Below are positions 1 to 8,368 of a DNA stretch of 64,000 bases, piece by piece (within the stretch, counting starts at the first letter, position 1; each line of letters opens with the position of its first letter). The notes below the pieces were generated by a model. It had not been told where the DNA came from. It worked only from the letters and a program-made list of their open reading frames with translations, and made no database searches. Both the position numbers and the translations under genes were made by a program. Origin of the DNA: JBPYFK01 sp051984675 (GTDB lineage Bacteria; Actinomycetota; Actinomycetes; Mycobacteriales; Pseudonocardiaceae); contig JBPYFK010000156.1 in NCBI GenBank assembly GCA_051984675.1, forward strand, positions 7,782 through 71,781, given 5' to 3'.

Positions 1-465
1 ATCGCCGTCGATGTCGACCCGAAGAAGCTGAGCGGGGTGTACGACTTCGGCGCCACCGACGTCGTCAATGCGCGGGAAGCGGACCCGGTGACCGCGGTCC
101 GCGAGCTGACCGGCGGGTTCGGTGCGGACGTCGTCATCGAGGCGGTCGGCCGCCCGGAGACGTTCCAGCAGGCGTTCTACGCCCGTGACCTGGCCGGTGT
201 CGTCGTCCTCGTCGGCGTACCGACGCCGGAGATGATGCTGGACCTGCCACTGATCGACGTCTTCGCGCGGGGTGGCGCGATCAAGCCCTCCTGGTACGGC
301 GACTGCCTGCCCGGCCGGGACTTTCCGATGCTCGTCGACCTGCACCAGCAGGGCCGGATCGACCTCGGTCAGTTCGTCTCGGAACGGATCCGGCTGGACG
401 AGGTGGAGTCGGCGTTCGAGAAGATGCACCGGGGTGAGGTGCTGCGCTCCGTGGTGGTGATGTAG
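1..465 (+). CDS. mscR: S-(hydroxymethyl)mycothiol dehydrogenase, 3' part only
   Basis: The reading frame is open from base 1, so the 5' end lies outside the window and only about 154 C-terminal residues are present. They match the end of a zinc-dependent medium-chain alcohol dehydrogenase: the tail of the NAD-binding Rossmann half (GFGADVVIEAVG) and the C-terminal stretch FARGGAIKPSWYGDCLPGRD, which I recognise from mycothiol-dependent formaldehyde dehydrogenases. The family oxidises S-hydroxymethyl-mycothiol, the formaldehyde adduct, to the formyl thioester with NAD+. The stop codon TAG directly precedes the ATG of the MBL-fold gene, the same pairing as in mycobacteria (adhE2 with a neighbouring hydrolase). 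The missing N-terminus with the zinc ligands could not be checked. Confidence 0.85.
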   Translation: MAVDVDPKKLSGVYDFGATDVVNAREADPVTAVRELTGGFGADVVIEAVGRPETFQQAFYARDLAGVVVLVGVPTPEMMLDLPLIDVFARGGAIKPSWYGDCLPGRDFPMLVDLHQQGRIDLGQFVSERIRLDEVESAFEKMHRGEVLRSVVVM

Positions 466-1077
466 ATGGCTGCCAGGGTGGATCGGGTCGTCACCTCTGG
501 AGTGTTCACTTTGGACGGTGGGACGTTCGAGGTGGACAACAACGTCTGGCTCGTCGGTGACGACCGGGAAGTGCTCGTCATCGACGCGGCGCACGACCCG
601 GAGGCGATCTTGCGCGCGGTCGGTGAGCGCCGGGTGACGGCGATCGTGTGCAGCCACGGGCACAACGACCACATCAATGCCGCTGTGCCGCTGGCGGACA
701 AGGTGGGTGCTCCCGTGCTGCTCCATGCCGAGGACCGGGAGCTGTGGCACCAGGTTTACCCCGACCGCTCCCCGGACGAGGTTCTCTCCAGCGGCGAGGT
801 GCTCACGGTGGCCGGAACCGACCTCGAAGTCCTGCACACTCCCGGCCACACCTGGGGAAGTGTCTGCCTGCACGCCCCCGAGCAGAGGTGGCTGTTCTCC
901 GGGGACACGCTCTTCGAGGGCGGTCCGGGCGCGACCGGGCGATCGTATTCGGACCATCCCACGATTCTCCGGTCTGTTGAGCGGCTCTTCGTCGAGTTGC
1001 ACGGTGGGACGACCGTCCATACCGGACATGGGCCCACCACGACGATCGGTGCCGAACGGATGCGCAAGCTCGACTGA
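466..1077 (+). CDS. MBL-fold metallohydrolase linked to mscR
   Basis: This 203-residue protein has the metallo-beta-lactamase fold signature: HGHNDH (the HxHxDH metal site) at about residues 62-67, HTPGHT near 124, SGDTLF near 145 and HTGHG near the C-terminus, as in glyoxalase-II-like thioester hydrolases. The ATG follows the TAG of mscR with no spacer, so the two are co-translated. By family and position it probably hydrolyses the S-formylmycothiol made by mscR, which is inference; the sequence itself shows only a two-metal thioester-hydrolase type active site. A strong hairpin follows the stop codon. Confidence 0.8.
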   Translation: MAARVDRVVTSGVFTLDGGTFEVDNNVWLVGDDREVLVIDAAHDPEAILRAVGERRVTAIVCSHGHNDHINAAVPLADKVGAPVLLHAEDRELWHQVYPDRSPDEVLSSGEVLTVAGTDLEVLHTPGHTWGSVCLHAPEQRWLFSGDTLFEGGPGATGRSYSDHPTILRSVERLFVELHGGTTVHTGHGPTTTIGAERMRKLD

Positions 1078-1094
1078 ACCCCGACCACCGCCGA

Positions 1095-1131
1095 GACCCG
1101 GCCCGGATGACTAGTCCATTCGGGTCGGGTC
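1095..1131 (+). terminator. Hairpin terminator after the mscR-MBL pair
   Basis: Arms GACCCGGCCCGGATG (1095-1109) and CATTCGGGTCGGGTC (1117-1131) pair at 13 of 15 positions around a 7-nt loop, 18 bp past the stop codon of the MBL gene. There is no long T tract, which is usual in high-GC actinobacteria. Confidence 0.6.
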
Positions 1132-1267
1132 CCTTGTGCCGTGCACCACAAGCACTTACTCTTGAGTAATCGTTCTGAAACGACAGTGACTCAGATAGTG
1201 GATGCCCGTTTCGACGGGTCTTCGGGATCTCTACGGGGCATGTCCTTCCTTGTTTCCTGGAGGTCCC

Positions 1268-2089
1268 ATGTTTTCCTGGCGACTCGCGACTTCGCTTGCC
1301 GCGGCGGCGGGTACGCTGACGCTGCTGATCCCCACCGCCGCTGCCTCGGGTTCGGTTCCGTTGCCGAACTCGATGGCATCCACCGGTGATTCGATGACCC
1401 GCGCTTTCGATGTCGACTCCGCATGCACTGCCCAGGACTGCCCGCAATACTCCTGGTCCACCGGGTACGACAGTGCGGTGAACAGCCAGTATCAGCGCAT
1501 TCTGGCCGCGAATCCGGGAATTGCCAACCACGAGTACAACGACGCGGTCAGTGGCGCCAAAATGAACCTGCTGGACAGCGAGGCCCTGGCCGCCGCGTCC
1601 CAGGGCGTGCAATACCTGACCGTCGAGATGGGCGCCAACGACGTGTGCGCCTCCAGCACCAGCAACATGACGCCCACCAGCACGTATCAGGCCGAGTTCC
1701 AACAGGCGCTGACCGACTTCACCAAAGCTGACCCGAACGCGCACATTTCCGTGGCGTCCATTCCCAACATCATCGAGCTGTGGCAGCTCGAACACAACAA
1801 TCCGTCCGCGGTCGCTACCTGGAACGTCACCCATTTCTGCAGCAACATCCTGTTGGGTACGGATGGTGACCGGCAGGCCGCGTCCCGACAGCTTCAGGCT
1901 GACAACCAGGCGTTGGCGACCGTCTGCGCCCAGTTCCCGCAATGCAGGTTCGACAACGACGCCGTCTACAACTACCAGTTCTCCACGGCAGACGTCAGCA
2001 CCGTCGACTACTTCCATCCCAGCCTGACCGGGCAGAACGATCTAGCCTCGGTGACCTGGGGCGCCGGGTACTGGCCCAACACCCGTTAG
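1268..2089 (+). CDS. Secreted SGNH/GDSL-family esterase/lipase
   Basis: The start is set at ATG 1268, behind TGGAGG at about 1258, rather than at an upstream start without a binding site. The first 28 residues form a Sec signal peptide ending near TAAASG. All SGNH blocks can be read: block I GDS (STGDSMTRAF), a Gly in the block II region (SGAKMN), block III GAND (EMGANDVC) and block V DxxH (DYFHPS). Several cysteines (AQDC, DVCAS, HFCSN, TVCAQFPQC) suggest disulfides in an exported enzyme. The family hydrolyses esters and lipids outside the cell; substrate is unknown. Its 3' end overlaps the convergent quiC gene by 4 bp. Confidence 0.85.
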   Translation: MFSWRLATSLAAAAGTLTLLIPTAAASGSVPLPNSMASTGDSMTRAFDVDSACTAQDCPQYSWSTGYDSAVNSQYQRILAANPGIANHEYNDAVSGAKMNLLDSEALAAASQGVQYLTVEMGANDVCASSTSNMTPTSTYQAEFQQALTDFTKADPNAHISVASIPNIIELWQLEHNNPSAVATWNVTHFCSNILLGTDGDRQAASRQLQADNQALATVCAQFPQCRFDNDAVYNYQFSTADVSTVDYFHPSLTGQNDLASVTWGAGYWPNTR

Positions 2090-4047
2090 GCAGCACCTGT
2101 GCCCAGCCGGAGTCGGCGGTGCGCCGCCATGCGGACCGGAGCGTTCGCGGTACCGAAACCCGCGTAACCGCCGATGCGCTGAACGACCTCGAAAAATACC
2201 CTGGAGCCGAGGATCTCCGTATAGAAATGCAGGAATTCGCCCTGCTCGTCGCGATCGTAGAGCACGGAGTACTCACGCATCGCGGTGAGCAGGTCCGGCG
2301 GCGGAGCCATCCGGGCGTCCAGGTCGTCGTAGTAGTTCGCCGGAATCTGCAGCAGCGGGGCTCCGAGCGCCCGCATCGCCCGGGCGCTGGCGATCGCGTC
2401 GTCCGTGGCGAAGGCGATGTGCTGCGGGTTGGTCACGCCCGGGGCCCAGTCGCCGCGCCGCAGGGCCGTGACGTTCAGCGCGATGCGGACCTGGTGGTCC
2501 GCGTCGGTCACGGCCCGGCTGCGGATCAGGCCGAACGGTGCGGCGAACTCCGTGGTGGGTTCCGGGCGCAGGCCGAGCACCGAGCGGTAGAACAGCGTCG
2601 CCTCGTCGAAGTGATCGAACGGCTGGGTGAGCGACACATGGTCGGTCGCGGTCAGCCCCGCCGCACCGTCCTCTGCCCGGCCGGTCGGGGTGAAGTCCGC
2701 CAGCCAGTTCATGGTCTCGTCCGCGCCGGTGCGGCAGAAGAACACCGCCGTCCCGTCCGGTGCGGCTACAGCGGAGAGGTCCGCCTCGTCCGCGCGATGG
2801 GGGCGCGGCAGGATCGGCGCGAGCAGCTTTTCGGCGCGGTGCGCGGAGACCGTCGGGTCGGCGCTTTCCACCGCCAGCGCGCTGACGGCCGCGCTTCCCG
2901 GCGTCGCCGTGGCGTTCGGCGTGGCGTTGAGCAGAACGCGAGCCGCGCCCTGCTGCCACAGCTGAACGGACTTGGAGCGATGCTGTCCGAAGTGGACGAA
3001 TCCGAGTGCGGTGAGCGCACGTTCCAGGTCTGGGCCGGAGACGTCGTCGACGGCGAGTTCGGTGAAGGCGTGCCCGGCCAGCTCCGGTGCGGGTGGTAGG
3101 TCGACTGCCCGCACGCGCTCGCGGACCTTCGCCGGTCCGCTCGCCGCCACCGACTCCTGGAGCGTGACCAGCGAGCGCATCGCGTCGACCGCGGCTGGCC
3201 CGGGATCGGCCTGCCGGAAGACGTCGTTGAACACCTCCAGCGACAGCGGACCGCCGTAGCCGGTGGCCAGCACCTGGCTGACGAAGCCGGTCAGGTCGAA
3301 GGCGCCCTGGCCGGGGAACAGCCGGTAGTGCCGGCTCCACTGCAGGACGTCCATGTGCAGTCGGGGTGCGTCCGCCAGTTGCAGGAAGAACACCTTCGAA
3401 CCCGGAATGACCCGGATTCCGGCCGGGTCGCTGCCCCGGGACAGCACGTGGAAGCTGTCCAGGCACACCCCCAGCGCCGGGTGGTCGGCCCGCCGCACGA
3501 TGCGCCAGCAGTGGTCGTAGGTGTTCACGAAACGTCCCCAAGCAAGCGCTTCGTAGGCGATGCGCAGGCCGTGCTCGGCGGCGCGGGAGGCCAGCGCGTG
3601 CAGCTGCTCGGCGGCGAGGTCGTCATCGTCCACGGCATCCGGTGAGACCGACGAGCAGACCAGCATCGTGTCCACGCCCAGCCGGCGCATCACGTCGAAC
3701 TTGCGCTCCGCGCGCCGCAGATTGGCCTCGAACTCGTCGGGCGGGACCGCTTCGAAGTCCCGGAACGGTTGGTAGAGATCGACGGAAAGTCCCAGGTCAG
3801 CGCAATACCGCCGCACCTGCTCCGGGGACCACGGCGACACGACGAGGTCGTTTTCGAAGATCTCGACGCCGTCGAAGCCCGCTGCCGCCGCCGCGGCCAG
3901 CTTGTCTTCGAGGGTGCCGGACAGGCACACGGTCGCGATGCCGCGGTGCGGGCCGGCGGGCAGCGCCTGGCGGGGTGGTGACAGGAAGGTTCCCTTGCTG
4001 TCACGCGGGCCAAGTTCCCAGGTCGTGGCGGTGTCAGCAGCGCGCAT
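2086..4047 (-). CDS. quiC: 3-dehydroshikimate dehydratase, sugar-phosphate-isomerase domain fused to HPPD-like domain
   Basis: This 653-aa protein has two parts. Residues about 35-290 are an AP-endonuclease-2/xylose-isomerase type TIM barrel with metal-ligand candidates in AYEAL, CLDSFH, FFLQLAD and SLEVFND. Residues about 325-640 are a 4-hydroxyphenylpyruvate-dioxygenase-like vicinal-oxygen-chelate domain keeping DHVS, PQHIAF and FFEVVQR, the His-His-Glu iron positions. This is the architecture of Pseudomonas QuiC. The enzyme dehydrates 3-dehydroshikimate to protocatechuate; the role of the second domain is less clear. It overlaps the dehydrogenase upstream by 14 bp and is translated with it. 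The first ~35 residues are not conserved-looking, so a later start is possible. Confidence 0.85.
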   Translation of the reverse strand: MRAADTATTWELGPRDSKGTFLSPPRQALPAGPHRGIATVCLSGTLEDKLAAAAAAGFDGVEIFENDLVVSPWSPEQVRRYCADLGLSVDLYQPFRDFEAVPPDEFEANLRRAERKFDVMRRLGVDTMLVCSSVSPDAVDDDDLAAEQLHALASRAAEHGLRIAYEALAWGRFVNTYDHCWRIVRRADHPALGVCLDSFHVLSRGSDPAGIRVIPGSKVFFLQLADAPRLHMDVLQWSRHYRLFPGQGAFDLTGFVSQVLATGYGGPLSLEVFNDVFRQADPGPAAVDAMRSLVTLQESVAASGPAKVRERVRAVDLPPAPELAGHAFTELAVDDVSGPDLERALTALGFVHFGQHRSKSVQLWQQGAARVLLNATPNATATPGSAAVSALAVESADPTVSAHRAEKLLAPILPRPHRADEADLSAVAAPDGTAVFFCRTGADETMNWLADFTPTGRAEDGAAGLTATDHVSLTQPFDHFDEATLFYRSVLGLRPEPTTEFAAPFGLIRSRAVTDADHQVRIALNVTALRRGDWAPGVTNPQHIAFATDDAIASARAMRALGAPLLQIPANYYDDLDARMAPPPDLLTAMREYSVLYDRDEQGEFLHFYTEILGSRVFFEVVQRIGGYAGFGTANAPVRMAAHRRLRLGTGAA

Positions 4048-4981
4048 AGCTGTCCTCGGGTGTGGTCGCGTGCACGAGGGTGTCGAAATGCCGCAGCATC
4101 CGCTCGGCGTCCGGCTGCCGGCCGGTGAACAGGCGGAAGGAGTCGACGGCCTGGAACACGGCCATCCGGCCGCCGGTGAGCACCTGGCAGCCCCGCGCCC
4201 GGGCGGTGCTCACCAGTTCGGTGCGCAACGGCCGGTAGACGATGTCGGCCACCCACAGCTTCGGATGCAGCAGCTCGGCCGGCAGCGGCAAGCCGGGGTG
4301 GGCGGCCATGCCGGTAGGCGTGGCGTGCACGAGCCCGTCGGCGTCGCGCAGCGCGCCAGCCAGCTCCGCACCGCTGCGGTCGACACCGCTGTGGTCGAGC
4401 CGCCCGGCGACGGCGCGGTCCGCGCCGAAGTGCTCGCGTAGCGAGGCAACCAACATCTCGCTGCGCAGCGGATCGGCGTCGAAGACCCGCAGGACGCCGA
4501 CGCCCAGCGTCAGCAGCGCGTGCGCGACGGCTGCGCCGGCACCTCCGGCGCCGAGCAGCACGACGCGGTCCAGCGCCGCGTCCGGCAGCCCCAGCTCGAC
4601 GCTGCGGGCGAAGCCCGAACAGTCGGTGTTGTGGCCGACGGCTTTGCCGCCGGCGAAGACGACGGTGTTGACCGCGCCGAGGGCGCGCGCCTCCGGCGCG
4701 AGTTCGTCGACGTGATCGAGGACGAGCTGCTTGCAGGGATGGGTGATGTTGAGCCCGTTGAAGCCGGCCAGCTGGGCGGCGGCGAGGAGGTCACCGACCG
4801 CGCTGGGAGGCAGGCCGAGGTCGTCGAGGTCCAGCCGGCGGTAGAGGTAGCGCAGGCCGAGATCGGCCGCCTCGCGTTCGTGCAGCGGGGGACTCAGCGA
4901 CGGGCCGATACCCGCGCCGATCAGGCCGACAAGATAGCTGTCCTGCTGTTCCCATCCAGGATGGTGAGGCGATCCGGCCAC
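4034..4981 (-). CDS. Quinate/shikimate dehydrogenase (AroE superfamily)
   Basis: This 315-aa protein begins with the substrate domain (IGPSLSPPLHE, then GLNITHPCKQ with the catalytic lysine, GAVNTVVF and GHNTDCSGF with the catalytic aspartate) followed by a Rossmann domain with GAGGAGAAV. It interconverts shikimate with 3-dehydroshikimate, or quinate with 3-dehydroquinate. Its operon with quiC, and the permease nearby, indicate the catabolic oxidising direction rather than aromatic amino-acid biosynthesis, as in the QsuD/QuiB group; that direction is inference. It is the first gene of the two-gene operon and is divergent from the tetR gene, with a palindromic operator between them. Confidence 0.85.
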   Translation of the reverse strand: MAGSPHHPGWEQQDSYLVGLIGAGIGPSLSPPLHEREAADLGLRYLYRRLDLDDLGLPPSAVGDLLAAAQLAGFNGLNITHPCKQLVLDHVDELAPEARALGAVNTVVFAGGKAVGHNTDCSGFARSVELGLPDAALDRVVLLGAGGAGAAVAHALLTLGVGVLRVFDADPLRSEMLVASLREHFGADRAVAGRLDHSGVDRSGAELAGALRDADGLVHATPTGMAAHPGLPLPAELLHPKLWVADIVYRPLRTELVSTARARGCQVLTGGRMAVFQAVDSFRLFTGRQPDAERMLRHFDTLVHATTPEDSYARC

Positions 4982-5000
4982 GACACTCCTCGCGTCGACT

Positions 5001-5027
5001 GTGAACGAACTAGCTAGTTAGTTGTAC
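5001..5027. promoter_or_regulatory. TetR operator A in the divergent dehydrogenase/tetR promoter
   Basis: The core AACTAGCTAGTT (5008-5019) is a perfect 12-bp palindrome in otherwise GC-rich DNA. Its left flank GTGAACG and right flank AGTTGTAC recur, on the other strand, in front of the permease at 5863-5887. It lies 20 bp upstream of the dehydrogenase start and about 110 bp before the tetR start, well placed for repression of the former. Confidence 0.7.
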
Positions 5028-5135
5028 CCTGATGGTGGCAGCTCGGGGAAGGGGGCCCTCCTGGGGTGCGGGTCACCCGTGCATGGCGACGCTAGAGTCT
5101 CCAGACCAACAGCACCTGCCAGGAAGGGGGCCGTC

Positions 5136-5786
5136 GTGGCCGCACAGCCGTCCGACAACGGTCCCGAGCGAGCGCGGGACGCCGAGCGCACCCAGGCGGA
5201 GATCCTCGAAGTCGCCACGCGCGAGTTCGCCGACATGGGCTATGCCGGCGCGCGGGTAGATCGGATCGCCGCCAAGACCCGCACCACCAAGCGGATGCTC
5301 TACTACTACTTCGGCAGCAAGGAGCAGCTGTTCGTCGCGGTGCTGGAGCGTGCCTACGCCGGGATCCGCGCCTTGGAGCAGCAACTCGACGTCGAGCACC
5401 TCGACCCGCTCGACGCGCTGCGCCAGCTCGCTGAGCTGACCTTCGACCACCACGAGTGGCACCAGGACTTCATCCGCCTGGTCAGCATCGAGAACATCCA
5501 CCGCGCCGAGCACCTGGAGCGCTCGTCGACCCTGACCGGACTGGCGAATCCCGCGCTGGACGTGCTGACCCGAATCCTCCAGCGCGGCCAGGCGGCCGGG
5601 AAGTTCCGGGACGGCATCGACCCGCTGGACGTGCACATGATCATCAGCGCGTTCTGCGTGTTCCGCACTGCCAATCAGCACACCTTCCGCGCGATCTTCC
5701 AGCGCGACATGCTGGACCCCGAGCGCCGCGAGCACTACCGCTCGATGCTCGGTGACCTGGTCCTGGAATACGTAACAGCCCAGTAA
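5136..5786 (+). CDS. TetR-family regulator of the quinate/shikimate genes
   Basis: GTG 5136 is chosen because AGGAAGGGGG (5121-5130) precedes it; longer versions lack a binding site and would run through the operator region. The 216-aa protein has the TetR HTH at residues about 15-62 (TQAEILEVATREFADMGYAG, then TTKRMLYYYFGSKEQL) and a C-terminal TetR_C-like ligand domain. It is divergent from the dehydrogenase-quiC operon and upstream of the permease. The two copies of one operator sequence suggest it represses both and is released by quinate, shikimate or protocatechuate; the ligand is inference. Confidence 0.85.
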   Translation: MAAQPSDNGPERARDAERTQAEILEVATREFADMGYAGARVDRIAAKTRTTKRMLYYYFGSKEQLFVAVLERAYAGIRALEQQLDVEHLDPLDALRQLAELTFDHHEWHQDFIRLVSIENIHRAEHLERSSTLTGLANPALDVLTRILQRGQAAGKFRDGIDPLDVHMIISAFCVFRTANQHTFRAIFQRDMLDPERREHYRSMLGDLVLEYVTAQ

Positions 5787-5862
5787 CTCCCGCCTCGGCA
5801 ACTTGCCGGTAACTCTTGACAGGTAAGCCGGGCCACCTTCAACATCGCCAATTAACCAAATA

Positions 5863-5887
5863 GTACATAACTATCTAGTTCGTTCGC
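5863..5887. promoter_or_regulatory. TetR operator B upstream of the permease
   Basis: Read on the minus strand, the first 20 bases match operator A at 18 of 20 positions (GNGAACGAACTAGNTAGTTA) and both end in GTAC. It stands about 100 bp before the permease start. Conservation of an AT-rich palindrome at two promoters of one pathway is good evidence for a shared regulator. Confidence 0.7.
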
Positions 5888-5990
5888 ATAGCTCCGACCG
5901 GCCGATCCCGGCCCGAGTTCCGCACCACCGATGCCCTGTTCTGCAATGGACCTGGTCTGCCCTGGAGCAGTCCCGACCGAGGAGCACGAC

Positions 5991-7349
5991 GTGACCGCTG
6001 ACCCAGCCGGCCTGCCGGAGACGCTCACCCCCCGGGGTAAGCCCGGCAAGGCGGCGCTCGCCGCATGGATCGGCAGCGCCCTGGAGTACTACGACTTCTT
6101 CATCTACGGCACCGCCGCGGCGCTGGTGTTCAACAAGATCTTCTTCCCGTCCGCGTCGCCGGCCGCCGGGACACTGCTGTCGCTGGCCACGTTCGGCGTC
6201 GGCTACGTGGCCCGCCCGGTCGGTGCCTTCTTCCTCGGGCACATGGGCGACAAGATCGGCCGCAAGCGGGTCCTGGTGCTGACGCTGGTGCTCATGGGCC
6301 TGTCGACGTTCCTGGTCGGCTGCCTGCCGACCTACCACCAGGTGGGGGTCCTCGCGCCCGCCCTGCTGGTGGCGTTGCGGCTGTTGCAGGGGCTGTCCGC
6401 AGCCGGTGAGCAGGCCGGCGCGAACTCCATGACGCTGGAGCACGCCCCGGAGCACCGGCGGGCGTACTTCACGAGCTTCACGCTCAGCGGCACCCAGGCG
6501 GGGCAGATCATCTCCGCCGGAGCCTTCCTCCCGGTGGCCGCCCTCCCGCAGGACCAGTTGATGTCCTGGGGCTGGCGGGTACCGTTCTGGATCAGCGCCG
6601 CACTCATGGTCGCCGGGTTCGTGATCCGCCGCACGCTCGACGAGACACCGGTGTTCCAGAAGGAAGTCGCGCAGCACAGGGCCAAACTCCCGGTGGCCGT
6701 GCTCTTCCGGGACCACTGGCGTGACGTCCTGCGGGTGGTCGTGGCCTCCACCATCGCCTCGGTCCAGACGATCTTCACGGTCTACGCCCTGTCGTATGCG
6801 GTCAACGGCGTGGGCCTGGCCAAGACGCCGATGCTGTGGCTCGGGGTGCTGGCCAACGCCGCCTCGCTGCTGGCGATCCCGCTGTGCGCGGTGCTGGCCG
6901 ACCGGATCGGGCGCAAGCCGGTGTTCCTCGCCGGGTCGCTGGGCTGCGCGGTGCTGATCTTCGCTTTCCTCTGGTCGATCTCCACGGCGAACTACGGGTT
7001 GATCTTCTTCTTCGGCATCCTGATGTTCGGTGTCGTCTACAGCGCGGCCAACGGGATCTGGCCGTCGTTCTACGCCGAGATGTTCCCCGCCAAGGTGCGC
7101 CTGTCCGGCATGGCGATCGGAACGCAGATCGGTTTCGCGATCGCCGGGTTCACGCCGAGCATCGCGGCGGCCATCGCCGGGCACAAGAGCGCGAACTGGG
7201 TCGGCGTCGCGATCTTCACCGCCGCGCTGTGCGTCGCGAACGCGATCGCGGTGGCGAGCGCGCGGGAGACCTACAAGGTCCCGACCGCGCGACTCGGCAC
7301 CAAGTCGCCGAATCCGGCCCCGGCGACGGCAGCCGAGGCGTCGGCCTAG
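5991..7349 (+). CDS. MFS metabolite:H+ symporter (shikimate/quinate permease type)
   Basis: GTG 5991 follows GAGGA at 5980 and gives 452 aa; an ATG at 5931 would add 20 residues without a binding site. Twelve hydrophobic segments are present. The start WIGSALEYYDFFIYGTAAAL and the loop GHMGDKIGRKRVL between TM2 and TM3 are characteristic of the MHS group (ShiA, ProP, KgtP). A second DRIGRKP-type motif is between TM8 and TM9. Position behind tetR and operator B indicates import of quinate, shikimate or a related hydroaromatic acid. The exact substrate cannot be read from the sequence. Confidence 0.85.
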   Translation: MTADPAGLPETLTPRGKPGKAALAAWIGSALEYYDFFIYGTAAALVFNKIFFPSASPAAGTLLSLATFGVGYVARPVGAFFLGHMGDKIGRKRVLVLTLVLMGLSTFLVGCLPTYHQVGVLAPALLVALRLLQGLSAAGEQAGANSMTLEHAPEHRRAYFTSFTLSGTQAGQIISAGAFLPVAALPQDQLMSWGWRVPFWISAALMVAGFVIRRTLDETPVFQKEVAQHRAKLPVAVLFRDHWRDVLRVVVASTIASVQTIFTVYALSYAVNGVGLAKTPMLWLGVLANAASLLAIPLCAVLADRIGRKPVFLAGSLGCAVLIFAFLWSISTANYGLIFFFGILMFGVVYSAANGIWPSFYAEMFPAKVRLSGMAIGTQIGFAIAGFTPSIAAAIAGHKSANWVGVAIFTAALCVANAIAVASARETYKVPTARLGTKSPNPAPATAAEASA

Positions 7350-7358
7350 CATCCGCCG

Positions 7359-8357
7359 TCAGCCGCTGCGGGGCTCGGTGCGGTCCACCCCGTCCGCACC
7401 GAGCCCGCGGCACCGCCGAGTCAGCGCGTGTGCGCCCAGCAGGGCGGCAGTGAAGACGACCCCGACGACGGCTGCTTGGCGCATGTCGGGCACCACCACG
7501 GCCGTTGCTATGACGGCGACGATGCCGGCCAGACCGACACCGGCGGTGCCGCTACCTCCCCACAGCCGGAAATGGCCGGGCTCGGCGGGCACGTCGCGGC
7601 GCTGGCGCCGGAACGCCAGGTAGGACGCCAGGACGAGCGTGACGATCAGCACGGCGAAGATCGCGAGCGCCACCAGGACGTAGAACAGCCCGAGCCGCCA
7701 GACCATGGCGCGCGTCGAGGTACGGATCGAGCGGACCGGGTCGGCGGTCTCCGCCCCCGGCGACCGCGATCGTTTCGAACCCGACGAAGGCGAACATCAC
7801 GACCCCGAGCGCCGTCCAGACCGACAACGCACCGTGCGGGAGGAAACCGCCGTGCGCGGTGAGGTTGGCCAGCCCGCTGGCCGGATGGGGCGCGCCGCCC
7901 GCGAACGGCTGGAACACCAGGAATGCGCCGGCGAGCAGGAACACGACCAACGCGGTGACTTTGATGCCGCACAGCCAGAACTCCGCCAGCCCGAACGACC
8001 GCACGCTCAGCGCGTCGATCATCAGCAACGCGCACGCGAGCACGACAATGGCGGCGGACAGCGGGATTCGCGGCCACCAGAACCGGAGGTACATCGAGGC
8101 GGCCACCCCCTCACCGCCGATCGCCACCACGGCTGCGGCCCAGTAGGACCACCGCGTGAGAAAGCCGGCCCACGACCCCCAGCTAGCGATGCGCGATCGC
8201 GCCGAAGGCGCCGCTGACCGGATGCACCGTGATCATCTCGCCTAGCCGTCTGTGGATGTGGTGGGGACTCATCGGTGTTCCGCTGCTGTCCGCTGTCTAG
8301 CTGCTGCCCGCTGCCTTGTTGTTGCCCAGTGTTCTGCTCTTGCATCGTGCTCTTCAA
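7359..8357 (-). pseudogene. Decayed amino-acid permease (APC/AAT family)
   Basis: The remains of one permease lie in three frames. A hydrophilic Gln/Gly-rich N-terminal tail begins near 8345-8357 (MQEQNTGQQQGSGQQ). Another frame near 8245-8170 carries GEMITVHPVSGAFGA, the conserved loop after TM2, and ends at a TAG. A third frame carries WAGFLTRWSYWAAAVVAIGG through FAFVGFETIAVAG. An extra C in the CCCCC run at 7754-7758 then shifts the frame; the next frame continues ETADPVRSIRTSTRAMVW to the C-terminus. TM1-TM2 appear to be deleted. It lies next to kynU, so it was probably a tryptophan or other amino-acid importer for this pathway (inference). Confidence 0.75.
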
Positions 8358-8368
8358 CAGATCCCGTG

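Noticed and set aside
2273..3541. 422-aa minus-strand frame inside quiC
   Set aside because: Arg/Gly/Pro-rich with no domain; an out-of-frame shadow of the high-GC quiC gene.
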